Below, in pieces: positions 1 through 10,500 of a DNA stretch of 64,000 nucleotides. The notes below the pieces were generated by a model. The model searched no databases and was not told where the DNA came from. It saw nothing but the letters and a program-made list of their open reading frames with translations. Source of the DNA: Tillus elongatus (taxonomy: Eukaryota > Arthropoda > Insecta > Coleoptera > Cleridae); contig OZ023263.1 in the NCBI GenBank assembly GCA_964006375.1, positions 131,344,954 to 131,408,953 of the forward strand, in the 5' to 3' direction. Every line of letters begins with the position of its first letter. The stretch's first letter is position 1. Position numbers and translations under genes: made by a program.

Positions 1-616
1 TTAACGTCCCTTCATATTATATATGAGTTTTATCGAATTTGGCGGACTTTCATTTTTTCGCAATTTTTTTTTTTTTGTTCTTTTTTGAGCCAAAATTTTT
101 TTGGTCTGAGATTAAGCTCAAATTGTGTCCGCCCATACTTTAAACTTAGTTAAATGTCGGAGTAAAATCAGTTCTTATGTAACTCAAGAATTTTTCAATT
201 TAGAGAGGTTTGAAGACTGTTCGAAAAAAACAAAAATATTTTTTTACAAAAACTATCACAATTCTAAAACTATTGCAGATATCGAGTTGCAGATTATTTG
301 ATTTTTATCCATTAACGTCCCTTCATATTATATATGAGTTTTATCGAATTTGGCGGACTTTCATTTTTTCGCAATTTTTCCATACTATATGTCGTGTTCT
401 TTTTTGAGCCAAATTTTTTTTGGTCTGAGATTAAGCTCAAATTGTGTTTGAAAACTGTTCCAAAAAAACAAAAATAATTTTCTATAAAAACTATCACAAT
501 TCTAAAACTATTGCGGATATCGAGTTACAGATTATTTGATTTTTATCCATTAACGTTACTTCATATTATATGAGTTTTATCGAATATGGCGGACTTTCAT
601 TTTTTCGCAATTTTTC

Positions 617-625
617 CATACTATG
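617..625. other. Hypervariable node of the monomer (example)
   Basis: Between the conserved blocks ttttccata and gtcgtgttc the length and sequence change from monomer to monomer while both flanks stay fixed. Examples: catactatatgtcg (390), catttcg (1886), catatttaagtcg (2196), cataatatactatacaaag (2513), catactgtcg (2841), catactatataagtcg (5372), catactatggagtcg (6319), cataagtcg (11315), catactaagtcg (12209), catatctttt (12842), catacgtcg (13149), catgttccgtg (19680), catacgtgtcg (25300). All nine DUF5641 inserts lie at this position. Confidence 0.85.
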
Positions 626-640
626 TCGTGTTTTTTTGAG

Positions 641-655
641 CCAAAATTTTTTTGG
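641..655. other. AT-core dyad in the monomer (example)
   Basis: CCAAAA followed by a T run and GG forms a near-perfect dyad centred on an A/T core and flanked by gag and ctgag. It is present in most full-length monomers just after gtcgtgttc. The A/T core is too long for a CArG box. Short dyads of this kind occur in some centromeric satellites; any role here is inference. Confidence 0.5.
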
Positions 656-905
656 TCTGAGATTAAGCTCAAATTGTGTTTGCACATACTTTAAACTTAG
701 TTAAATGTCGGAATAAAATTAGTTCCTATGTAGCTCAAGAATTTTTCAATTTAGAGAGGTTTGAAAACTGTCCCAAAAAACTAAAATAATTTTCTACAAA
801 AACTATCACAATTCTAAAACTATTGCCGATATCGAGTTACAGATTATTGGATTTTTATCCATTAACGTTACTTCAAATTATATATGAGTTTTATCGAATA
901 TGGCG

Positions 906-930
906 GACTTTCATTTAATTTTGATCTGAG
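906..930 (+). repeat. Short-monomer type 1 junction (about 45 bp lost)
   Basis: The monomer jumps from gactttcattt to aattttgatctgag, losing the cgcaatttttcc block, the variable node and the gagcc block, so it is about 270 bp long. The same form recurs near 6935, 9455, 11925 (catttcattttag variant), 15015, 20605, 23130, 29295, 31768, 34240, 37332, 42922, 45445, 51618, 52202, 54722, 57195 and 60278. One copy lies about one monomer upstream of every DUF5641 insert. Confidence 0.85.
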
Positions 931-1168
931 ATTAAGCTCAAATTGTGTTTGCACATACTTTAAACTTAGTTAAATGTCGGAATAAAATCAGTTCTTATGT
1001 AGCTCAAGAATTTTTCAATTTAGAGAGGTTTGAAGACTGTCCCAAAAAACTAAAATAATTTTCTACAAAAACTATCACAATTCTAAAACTATTGCGGATA
1101 TCGAGTTACAGATTATTTGATTTTTATCCATTAACGTTACTTCATATTATATATGAGTTTTATCGAAT

Positions 1169-1531
1169 ATGGCGAACTTTCATTTTTTAGCAATTTTTCC
1201 ATACTACATGAACAGCTGTTTATCGGCGTACGAAAGATTCAAGGTGAATGACATCGCTTTGTTGTACGATCAATACGCACCCCGACTAACGTGGAAGATG
1301 GTGCGAATTAGCCAAGTTTACCATGGTAGAGATGGAAGAACTCGAGCCTGCGAGGTCCAACTTCCCAGTGGAACATTACTTCGAAGGCCTATACAGTTGC
1401 TATATCCATTAGAACTTCCTACCGTCCCCCCCGAGGTTGTAGAAAATATATTAAAGGTCCCTGGTTCGTTCATAATTGTCTATTGGAAATATTGGCTCCA
1501 GCGTTATATTTTCACAATGCGTTACACTTAA
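1169..1531 (+). pseudogene. BEL/Pao integrase C-terminal domain (DUF5641) fragment, copy 1
   Basis: A 120-codon ORF without internal stops. Residues 1-13 (MANFHFLAIFPYY) are read from satellite sequence; the retrotransposon-derived part starts at residue 14, a second Met. Residues about 23-83 match the DUF5641 domain, the small beta-rich domain at the C terminus of BEL/Pao polyproteins after the integrase core. Features seen are a basic/hydrophobic start with Asp28, Pro38-Arg39, Trp42-Lys43, Gly53-Arg54-Asp55-Gly56, Arg59, Gly68, Arg72-Arg73-Pro74 and the closing Leu-Leu-Tyr-Pro-Leu-Glu-Leu at 77-83. No integrase catalytic core, RNase H, reverse transcriptase, gag or LTR is present, so it cannot act as a retrotransposon. 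The insert occupies about 1207-1572. This copy has Tyr51 with Val90, and its 3' end has an A run where the other eight copies read aaaaacatatct. Whether it is transcribed or translated cannot be told. It is called a fragment and not a gene because it is a domain-sized piece amplified with the satellite. Confidence 0.85.
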
Positions 1532-1663
1532 ATTGGTAGTAAAGGGCTCGAGTTCACTTAAAAAAAAATCTAAAGTCGTGTTCTTTTTTGAGACAAAATT
1601 TTTTTGGTCTGAGATTAAGTTCAAATTTTGTTTGCACATACTTTAAACTTAGTTAAATGTCGG

Positions 1664-1669
1664 AATAAA
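1664..1669 (+). promoter_or_regulatory. AATAAA poly(A)-signal hexamer downstream of the chimeric ORF
   Basis: AATAAA within cggaataaaatcag lies about 130 bases after the stop codon at 1529-1531. The hexamer is part of subfamily B monomers and so recurs many times; subfamily A reads ggagtaaaatc. The equivalent sites after the other fragments are AATAAA at 7683, 21355, 30047, 43672 and 52952 and AATAGA after the second-class fragments (15764, 38080, 61035). Function is not shown by sequence alone. Confidence 0.45.
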
Positions 1670-1691
1670 ATCAGTTCTTATGTAGCTCAAA

Positions 1692-4600
1692 AATTTTTCA
1701 ATTTAGAGAGGTTTGAAAACTGTTCCAAAAAAACAAAAATAATTTTCTATAAAAACTATCACAATTCTAAAACTATTGCAGATATCAAGTTACAGATTAT
1801 TTGATTTTTATCCATTAACGTCCCTTCATATTATATATGAGTTTTATCGAATTTGGCGGACTTTCATTTTTTCGCAATTTTTCCATTTCGTGTTCTTTTT
1901 TGAGCCAAAATTTTTTTGGTCTGAGATTAAGCTCAAATTGTGTCCGCCTAGACTTTAAACATAGTTAAATGTCGGAGTCAAATCAGTTCTTATGTAGCTC
2001 AAGAATTTTTCAATTTAGAGAGGTTTGAAAACTGTTCCAAAAAAACAAAAATTATTTTCTATAAAAACTATCACAATTCTAAAACTATTGCAGATATCGA
2101 GTTACAGATTATTTGATTTTTATCCATTAACGTCCCTTCATATTATATATGAGTTTTATCGAATTCGGCGGACTTTCATTTTTTCGGAATTTTTCCATAT
2201 TTAAGTCGTGTTCTTTTTTGAGCCAAAATTTTTTTGGTCTGAGATTAAGCACAAATTGTGTCCGCCCATACTTTAAACTAGTTAAATGTCGGAGTAAAAT
2301 CAGTTCTTATGTAACTCAAGAATTTTTCAATTTAGAGAGGTTTGAAGACTGTTCGAAAAAAACAAAAATAATTTTTTACAAAAACTATCACAATTCTAAA
2401 ACTATTGCAGATATCGAGTTACAGATTATTTGATTTTTATCCATTAACGTCCCTTCATATTATATATGCGTTTTATCGAATTTGGCGGACTTTCATTTTT
2501 TCGCAATTTTTCCATAATATACTATACAAAGTCGTGTTCTTTTTTGAGCCAAAATTTTTTTGGTCTGAGATTAAGCTCAAATTGTGTCCGCCCATACTTT
2601 AAACTTAGTTAAATGTCGGAGTAAAATCAGTTCTTATGTAGCTCAAGAATTTTTCAATTTAGAGAGGTTTGAAAACTGTTCGAAAAAAACAAAAATAATT
2701 TTTTTATAAAAACTATCACAATTCTAAAACTATTGCAGATATCGAGTTACAGATTATTTGATTTTTATCCATTAACGTCGCTTCATATTATATATGAGTT
2801 TTATCGAATTCGGCGGACTTTCATTTTTTCGCAATTTTTCCATACTGTCGTGTTCTTTTTTGAGCCAAAATTTTTTTGGTTTGAGATTAAGCTCAAATTG
2901 TGTCCGCCCATACTTTAAACTTAGTTAAATGTTGGGGTAAAATCAGTTCTTATGTAACTCAAGAATTTTTCAATTTAGAGAGGTTTGAAGACTGTTCGAA
3001 AAAAACAAAAATAATTTTTTACAAAAACTATCACAATTCTAAAACTATTGCAGATATCGAGTTACAGATTATTTGATTTTTATCCATTAACGTCCCTTCA
3101 TATTATATATGAGTTATATCGAATTTGGCGGACTTTCATTTTTTGCAACTTTTCCATACTATGTCGTGTTCTTTTTTGAGCCAAAATTTTTTTGGTCTGA
3201 GATTAAGCTCAAATTGTGTCCGCCCATACTTTAAACTTAGTTAAATGTCGGAGTAAAATCAGTTCTTATGTAACTCAAGAATTTTTCAATTTAGAGAGGT
3301 TTGAAAACTGTTCCAAAAAAACAAAAATAATTTTCTATAAAAACTCTCACAATTCTAAAACTATTGCAGATATCGAGTTACAGATTATTTGATTTTTATC
3401 CATTAACGTCCCTGCATATTATATATGAGTTTTATCGAATTTGGCGGAGTTTCATTTTTTCGCAATTTTTCCATTTCGTGTTCTTTTTTGAGCCAAAATT
3501 TTTTTGGTCTGAGATTAAGCTCAAATTGTGTCCGCCTAGACTTTAAACATAGTTAAATGTCGGAGTCAAATCAGTTCTTATGTAGCTCAAGAATTTTTCA
3601 ATTTAGAGAGGTTTGAAAACTGTTCCAAAAAAACAAAAATTATTTTCTATAAAAACTATCACAATTCTAAAACTATTGCAGATATCGAGTTACAGATTAT
3701 TTGATTTTTATCCATTAACGTCCCTTCATATTATATATGAGTTTTATCGAATTCGGCGGACTTTCATTTTTTCGGAATTTTTCCATATTTAAGTCGTGTT
3801 CTTTTTTGAGCCAAAATTTTTTTGGTCTGAGATTAAGCACAAATTGTGTCCGCCCATACTTTAAACTAGTTAAATGTCGGAGTAAAATCAGTTCTTATGT
3901 AACTCAAGAATTTTTCAATTTAGAGAGGTTTGAAGACTGTTCGAAAAAAACAAAAATAATTTTTTACAAAAACTATCACAATTCTAAAACTATTGCAGAT
4001 ATCGAGTTACAGATTATTTGATTTTTATCCATTAACGTCCCTTCATATTATATATGCGTTTTATCGAATTTGGCGGACTTTCATTTTTTCGCAATTTTTC
4101 CATAATATACTATACAAAGTCGTGTTCTTTTTTGAGCCAAAATTTTTTTGGTCTGAGATTAAGCTCAAATTGTGTCCGCCCATACTTTAAACTTAGTTAA
4201 ATGTCGGAGTAAAATCAGTTCTTATGTAGCTCAAGAATTTTTCAATTTAGAGAGGTTTGAAAACTGTTCGAAAAAAACAAAAATAATTTTTTTATAAAAA
4301 CTATCACAATTCTAAAACTATTGCAGATATCGAGTTACAGATTATTTGATTTTTATCCATTAACGTCGCTTCATATTATATATGAGTTTTATCGAATTCG
4401 GCGGACTTTCATTTTTTCGCAATTTTTCCATACTGTCGTGTTCTTTTTTGAGCCAAAATTTTTTTGGTTTGAGATTAAGCTCAAATTGTGTCCGCCCATA
4501 CTTTAAACTTAGTTAAATGTTGGGGTAAAATCAGTTCTTATGTAACTCAAGAATTTTTCAATTTAGAGAGGTTTGAAGACTGTTCGAAAAAAACAAAAAT

Positions 4601-4702
4601 AATTTTTTACAAAAACTATCACAATTCTAAAACTATTGCAGATATCGAGTTACAGATTATTTGATTTTTATCCATTAACGTCCCTTCATATTATATATGA
4701 GT
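1692..4702 (+). repeat. 1588-bp five-monomer tandem duplication
   Basis: Bases from 1692 match bases from 3280 at a constant offset of 1588 through 3114/4702, with almost no differences. Shared private markers include the long linker cataatatactatacaaag (2513 and 4101), the gttggggtaaa variant (2931 and 4519) and the catatttaagtcg linker (2196 and 3784). At 3115/4703 the copies part: gttatatcg in the first, gttttatcg in the second. The second-class blocks at 15269, 37585 and 60540 carry these monomers once, so this is a local unequal-crossover product. Confidence 0.9.
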
Positions 4703-7187
4703 TTTATCGAATTTGGCGGACTTTCATTTTTTCGCAATTTTTCCATACTATGTCGTGTTTTTTTGAGCCAAAATTTTTTTGGTCTGAGATTAAGCTCAAA
4801 TTGTGTTTGCAAATACTTTAAACTTAGTTAAATGTCGGAATAAAATCAGTTATTATGTAGCTCAAGAATTTTTCAATTTAGAGAGGTTTGAAAACTGTTC
4901 GAAAAAAACAAAAATAATTTTTTTATAAAAACTATCACAATTCTAAAACTATTGCAGATATCGAGTTACAGATTATTTGATTTTTATCCATTAACGTCCC
5001 TTCATATTATATATGAGTTTTATCGAATTCGGCGGACTTTCATTTTTTCGCAATTTTTCCATACTGTCGTGTTCTTTTTTGAGCCAAAATTTTTTTGGTC
5101 TGAGATTAAGCTCAAATTGTGTCCGCCCATACTTTAAACTTACTTAAATGTCGGAGTAAAATCAGTTCTTATGTAACTCAAGAATTTTTCAATTTAGAGG
5201 TTTGAAGACTGTTCGAAAAAAACAAAAATAAGTTTTTACAAAAACTATCACAATTCTAAAACTAGTGCTGATATCGAGTTACAGATTATTTGATTTTTAT
5301 CCATTATTGTCCCTTCATATTATATAGGAGTTTTATCGAATTTGGCGGACTTTCATTTTTTCTCAATGTTTCCATACTATATAAGTCGTGTTCTTTTTTG
5401 AGCCAAATTTTTTTTGGTCTGAGATTAAGCTCAAATTGTGTCCGCCTAGACTTTAAACTTAGTTAAATGTCGGAGTAAAATCAGTTCTTATGTAACTCAA
5501 GAATTTTTCAATTTAGAGAGGTTTGAAGACTGTTCGAAAAAAACAAAAATATTTTTTTACAAAAACTATCACAATTCTAAAACTATTGCAGATATCGAGT
5601 TGCAGATTATTTGATTTTTATCCATTAACGTCCCTTCATATTATATATGAGTTTTATCGAATTTGGCGGACTTTCATTTTTTCGCAATTTTTCCATACAT
5701 GTGTTCTTTTTTGAGCCAAATTTTTTTTGGTTTGAGACTAGGCTCAAATTGTGTCCGCCTAGACTTTAAACTTAGTTAAATGTCGGAGTAAAATCAGTTC
5801 TTATGTAACTCAAGAATTTTTAAATTTAGAGGTTTGAAAACTGTTCCAAAAAAACTAAAATAATTTTCTACAAAAACTATCACAATTCTAAAACTATTGC
5901 GGATATCGAGTTACAGGTTATTTGATTTTTATCCATTAACATTACTTCATATTATATATGAGTTTTATCGAATATGGCGGACTTTCATTTTTTCGCAATT
6001 TTTCCATATTATAGTCGTTTTCTTTTTTGAGCCAAAATTTTTTTGGTCTGAGATTAAGCTCAAATTGTGTTTGCACATACTTTAAACTTAGTTAAATGTC
6101 GGAATAAAATCAGTTCTTATGTAGCTCAAGAATTTTTCAATTTAGAGAGGTTTGAAGACTGTCCCAAAAAACTAAAATAATTTTCTACAAAAACTATCAC
6201 AATTCTGAAACTATTGCCGATATCGAGTTACAGATTATTTGATTTTTATCCATTAACGTTACTTCATATTATATGAGTTTTATCGAATATGGCGGACTTT
6301 CATTTTTTCGCAATTTTTCCATACTATGGAGTCGTGTTCTTTTTTGAGCCAAAATTTTTTTGGTTTGAGATTAAGCTCAAATTGTTTGCACATACTTTAA
6401 ACTTAGTTAAATGTCGGAGTAAAATCAGTTCTTATGTAACTCAAGAATTTTTCAATTTAGAGAGGTTTGAAGACTGTTCGAAAAAAACAAAAATAATTTT
6501 TTACAAAAACTATCACAATTCTAAAACTATTGCAGATATCGAGTTGCAGATTATTTGATTTTTATCCATTAACGTCCCTTCATATTATATATGAGTTTTA
6601 TCGAATTTGGCGGACTTTCATTTTTTCGCAATTTTTCCATACTATGTCGTGTTTTTTTGAGCCAAAATTTTTTTGGTCTGAGATTAAGCTCAAATTGTGT
6701 TTGCACATACTTTAAACTTAGTTAAATGTCGGAATAAAATCAGTTCCTATGTAGCTCAAGAATTTTTCTATTTAGAGAGGTTTGAAGACTCCCAAAAAAC
6801 TAAAATAATTTTCTACAAAAACTATCACAATTCTAAAACTATTGCCGATATCGAGTTACAGATTATTTGATTTTTATCCATTAACGTTACTTCAAATTAT
6901 ATATGAGTTTTATCGAATATGGCGGACTTTCATTTAATTTTGATCTGAGATTGAGCTCAAATTGTGTTTGCACATACTTTAAACTTAGTTAAATGTCGGA
7001 ATAAAATCAGTTCTTATGTAGCTCAAGAATTTTTCAATTTAGAGAGGTTTGAAGACTGTCCCAAAAAACTAAAATAATTTTCTACAAAAACTATCACAAT
7101 TCTAAAACAATTGCGGATATCGAGTTACAGATTATTTGATTTTTATCCATTAACGTTACTTCATATTATATATGAGTTTTATCGAAT

Positions 7188-7550
7188 ATGGCGAACTTTC
7201 ATTTTTTAGCAATTTTTCCATACTACATGAACAGCTGTTTATCGGCGTACGAAAGATTCAAGGTGAATGACATCGCTTTGTTGTACGATCAATACGCACC
7301 CCGACTAACGTGGAAGATGGTGCGAATTAGCCAAGTTTACCATGGTAGAGATGGAAGAACTCGAGCCTGCGAGGTCCAACTTCCCAGTGGAACATTACTT
7401 CGAAGGCCTATACAGTTGCTATATCCATTAGAACTTCCTACCGTCCCCCCCGAGGATGTAGAAAATATATTAAAGGTCCCTGGTTCGTTCATAATTGTCT
7501 ATTGGAAATATTGGCTCCAGCGTTATATTTTCACAATGCGTTACACTTAA
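7188..7550 (+). pseudogene. BEL/Pao DUF5641 fragment, first class
   Basis: A 120-codon ORF as at 1169 with Tyr51 and Asp90; the insert occupies about 7226-7591. The residues that mark the domain (Trp42, Gly53-Asp55-Gly56, Arg72-Arg73-Pro74) are kept. It heads the 25-monomer sub-block. An AATAAA hexamer lies at 7683-7688, about 130 bases after the stop codon. Confidence 0.85.
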
Positions 7551-10500
7551 ATTGGTAGTAAAGGGCTCGAGTTCACTTAAAAACATATCTAAAGTCGTGT
7601 TCTTTTTTGAGACAAAATTTTTTTGGTCTGAGATTAAGTTCAAATTTTGTTTGCACATACTTTAAACTTAGTTAAATGTCGGAATAAAATCAGTTCTTAT
7701 GTAGCTCAAGAATTTTTCAATTTAGAGAGGTTTGAAAACTGTTCCAAAAAAACAAAAATAATTTTCTATAAAAACTATCACAATTCTAAAACTATTGCAG
7801 ATATCGAGTTACAGATTATTTGATTTTTATCCATTAACGTCCCTTCATATTATATATGAGATATCGAATTTGGCGGACTTTCATTTTTTGCAACTTTTCC
7901 ATACTATGTCGTGTTCTTTTTTGAGCCAAAATTTTTTTGGTCTGAGATTAAGCTCAAATTGTGTCCGCCCATACTTTAAACTTAGTTAAATGTCGGAGTA
8001 AAATCAGTTCTTATGTAACTCAAGAATTTTTCAATTTAGAGAGGTTTGAAGACTGTTCGAAAAAAACAAAAATAATTTTCTATAAAAACTATCACAATTC
8101 TAAAACTATTGCAGATATCGAGTTACAGATTATTTGATTTGTATCCATTAACGTCCCTTCATATTATATGAGTTTTATCGAATTCGGCGGACTTTCATTT
8201 TTTCGCAATTTTTCCATACTATGTCGTGTTCTTTTTTGACCCAAATTTGTTTGGTCTGAGATTAAGCTCAAATTGTGTCCGCCCATACTTTAAACTTAGT
8301 TAAATGTCGGAGTAAAATCAGTTCTTATGTAACTCAAGAATTTTTCAATTTAGAGAGGTTTGAAGACTGTTCGAAAAAAACAAAAATAACTTTTTACAAA
8401 AACTATCACAATTCTAAATCTATTGCGGATATCAAGTTACAGATTATTTGATTTTTATCCATTAACGTTACTTCATATTATATATGAGTTTTATCGAATA
8501 TGGCGGACTTTCATTTTTTCGCAATTTTTTCGTGTTCTTTTTTGAGCCAAAATTTTTTTGGTCTGAGATTAACCTCAAATTGTGTCCGCCTAGACTTTAA
8601 ACTTAGTTAAATGTCGGAGTCAAATCAGTTCTTATGTAGCTCAAGAATTTTTCAATTTAGAGAGGTTTGAAAACTGTTCCAAAAAAACAAAAATTATTTT
8701 CTAGAAAAACTATCACAATTCTAAAACTATTGCAGATATCGAGTTACAGATTATTTGATTTTTATCCATTAACGTCCCTTCATATTATATATGAGTTTTA
8801 TCGAATTCGGCGGACTTTCATTTTTTCGGAATTTTTCCATATTTAAGTCGTGTTCTTTTTTGAGCCAAAATTTTTTTGGTCTGAGATTAAGCACAAATTG
8901 TGTCCGCCCATACTTTAAACTAGTTAAATGTCTGAGTAAAATCAGTTCTTATGTAACTCAAGAATTTTTCAATTTAGAGAGGTTTGAAGACTGTTCGAAA
9001 AAAACAAAAATAATTTTTTACAAAAACTATCACAATTCTAAAACTATTGCAGATATCGAGTTACAGATTATTTGATTTGTATCCATTAACGTCCCTTCAT
9101 ATTATATGAGTTTTATCGAATTCGGCGGACTTTCATTTTTTCGCAATTTTTCCATACTATGTCGTGTTCTTTTTTGAGCCAAAATTTTTTTGGTCTGAGA
9201 TTAAGCTCAAATTGTGTCCGCCTATATTTTAAATCTAGTTAAATGTCGGAGTAAAATCAGTTCTTATGTAACTCAAGAATTTTTCAATTTAGAGAGGTTT
9301 GAAGACTGTTCCAAAAAAACAAAATATTTTTTTACAAAAACTATCACAATTCTAAAACTATTGCGGATATCGAGTTACAGATTATTTGATTTTTATCCAT
9401 TAACGTTACTTCATATTATATATGAGTTTTATCGAATATGGCGGACTTTCATTTAATTTTGGTCTGAGATTAAGCTCAAATTGTGTTTGAACGTACTTTA
9501 AACTTAGTTAAATGTCGGAATAAAATCAGTTCTTATGTAGCTCAAGAATTTTTCAATTTAGAGAGGTTTGAAGACTGTCCCAAAAAACTAAAATAATTTT
9601 CTACAAAAACTATCACAATTCTAAAACTATTGCGGATATCGAGTTACAGATTATTTGATTTTTATCCATTAACGTTACTTCATATTATATATGAGTTTTA
9701 TCGAATATGGCGGACTTTCATTTTTTCGCAATTTTTCCATACTATAAGTCGTGTTCTTTTTTGAGCCAAAATTTTTTTGGTTTGAGATTAAGCTTAAATT
9801 GTGTTTGCACATACTTTAAACTTAGTTAAATGTCGGAATAAAATCAGTTCTTATGTAACTCAAGAATTTTTCCATTTAGAGAGGTTTGAAGACTGTTCGA
9901 CAAAAACAAAAATAATTTTTTACAAAAACTATCACAATTCTAAATCTATTGCGGATATCGAGTTACAGATTATTTGATTTTTATCCATTAACGTTACTTC
10001 ATATTATATATGAGTTTTATCGAATATGGTGGACTTTCATTTTTTCGCAATTTTTCCATTTCGTGTTCTTTTTGGAGCCAAAATTTTTTTGGTTTGAGAT
10101 TAAGCTTAAATTGTGTTTGCACATACTTTAAACTTAGTTAAATGTCGGAATAAAATCAGTTCTTATGTAACTCAAGAATTTTTCCATTTAGAGAGGTTTG
10201 AAGACTGTTCGAAAAAACAAAAATAATTTTTTTACAAAAACTATCACAATTCTAAATCTATTGCGGATATCGAGTTACAGATTATTTGATTTTTATCCAT
10301 TAACGTTACTTCATATTATATATGAGTTTTATCGAATATGGCGGACTTTAATTTTTTCGCAATTTTTCAATACTATAAGTCGTGTTCTTTTTTGGGCCAA
10401 AATTTTTTTGGTCTGAGATTAGGCTCAAATTGTGTCCGCCTAGACTTTAAACTTAGTTAAATGTCGGAGTACAATCAGTTCTTATGTAACTCAAGAATTT

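Larger units (their letters stand above)
1..1168 (+). repeat. Satellite monomers upstream of the first insert
   Basis: Four to five monomers. The first has a 13-T run at 64-76 where the variable node should be. The second has lost 81 bp at about 450. The fourth is a 270-bp-type short monomer with the catttaattttgatc junction at 912-926. There is no gene here. Confidence 0.93.
1..7187 (+). repeat. Rearranged partial higher-order repeat preceding copy 1
   Basis: This part does not follow the 25/17/27-monomer order seen downstream. The DUF5641 fragment at 1169 has the residue 90 Val of the second class, yet the next fragment, at 7188, is first class, so the third-class block is missing. Bases 4636-7187 align with 27004-29551 at an offset of about 22364-22368 bp, while 1702-4702 is a 1588-bp tandem duplication of monomers otherwise found once at about 16800-17600. 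The region is best read as the product of unequal exchange between the second- and third-class blocks. Confidence 0.8.
1532..7187 (+). repeat. 18-monomer satellite block between inserts at 1169 and 7188
   Basis: After the insert tail (to about 1572) the satellite resumes at aagtcgtgttc. The block holds the 1588-bp duplication, followed by monomers matching 27004-29551. It includes monomers with cattattgtccc and a tataggag TATA-region variant (5306-5335), and one 270-bp short monomer with its junction near 6931-6945. No gene is supported. Confidence 0.92.

Noticed and set aside
345..358. E2F-like site (TTTGGCGG) in subfamily A monomers
   Set aside because: Only half of the E2F dyad is present, the sequence continues ACTTT instead of a GGAAA-like half, and many A monomers have TTCGGCGG instead.
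1204..1572. A target-site duplication around the insert
   Set aside because: Only a CTA trinucleotide is shared by both borders, too short and too common in this sequence to claim. It is recorded only as possible microhomology.
1540..1575. A polypurine tract and start of a 3' LTR after the DUF5641 ORF (agtaaaggg region)
   Set aside because: The purine stretch is short and interrupted, and satellite resumes within about 30 bases. No LTR sequence is present on either side.
1451..1639. Antisense 62-codon ORF overlapping each insert's 3' end
   Set aside because: It overlaps the DUF5641 frame on the other strand, half of it is satellite, and it resembles no family I know. It is a shadow ORF.
2405..2602. 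Recurring 60-66-codon ORFs starting MQISSY/MRISSY (and 72-94-codon relatives) in nearly every monomer
   Set aside because: They are the same satellite stretch translated again and again. They cross the hypervariable node, where indels change frame and C terminus freely, and they are rich in Phe/Ile/Tyr/Lys as expected of AT-rich non-coding DNA. Nothing suggests coding constraint.
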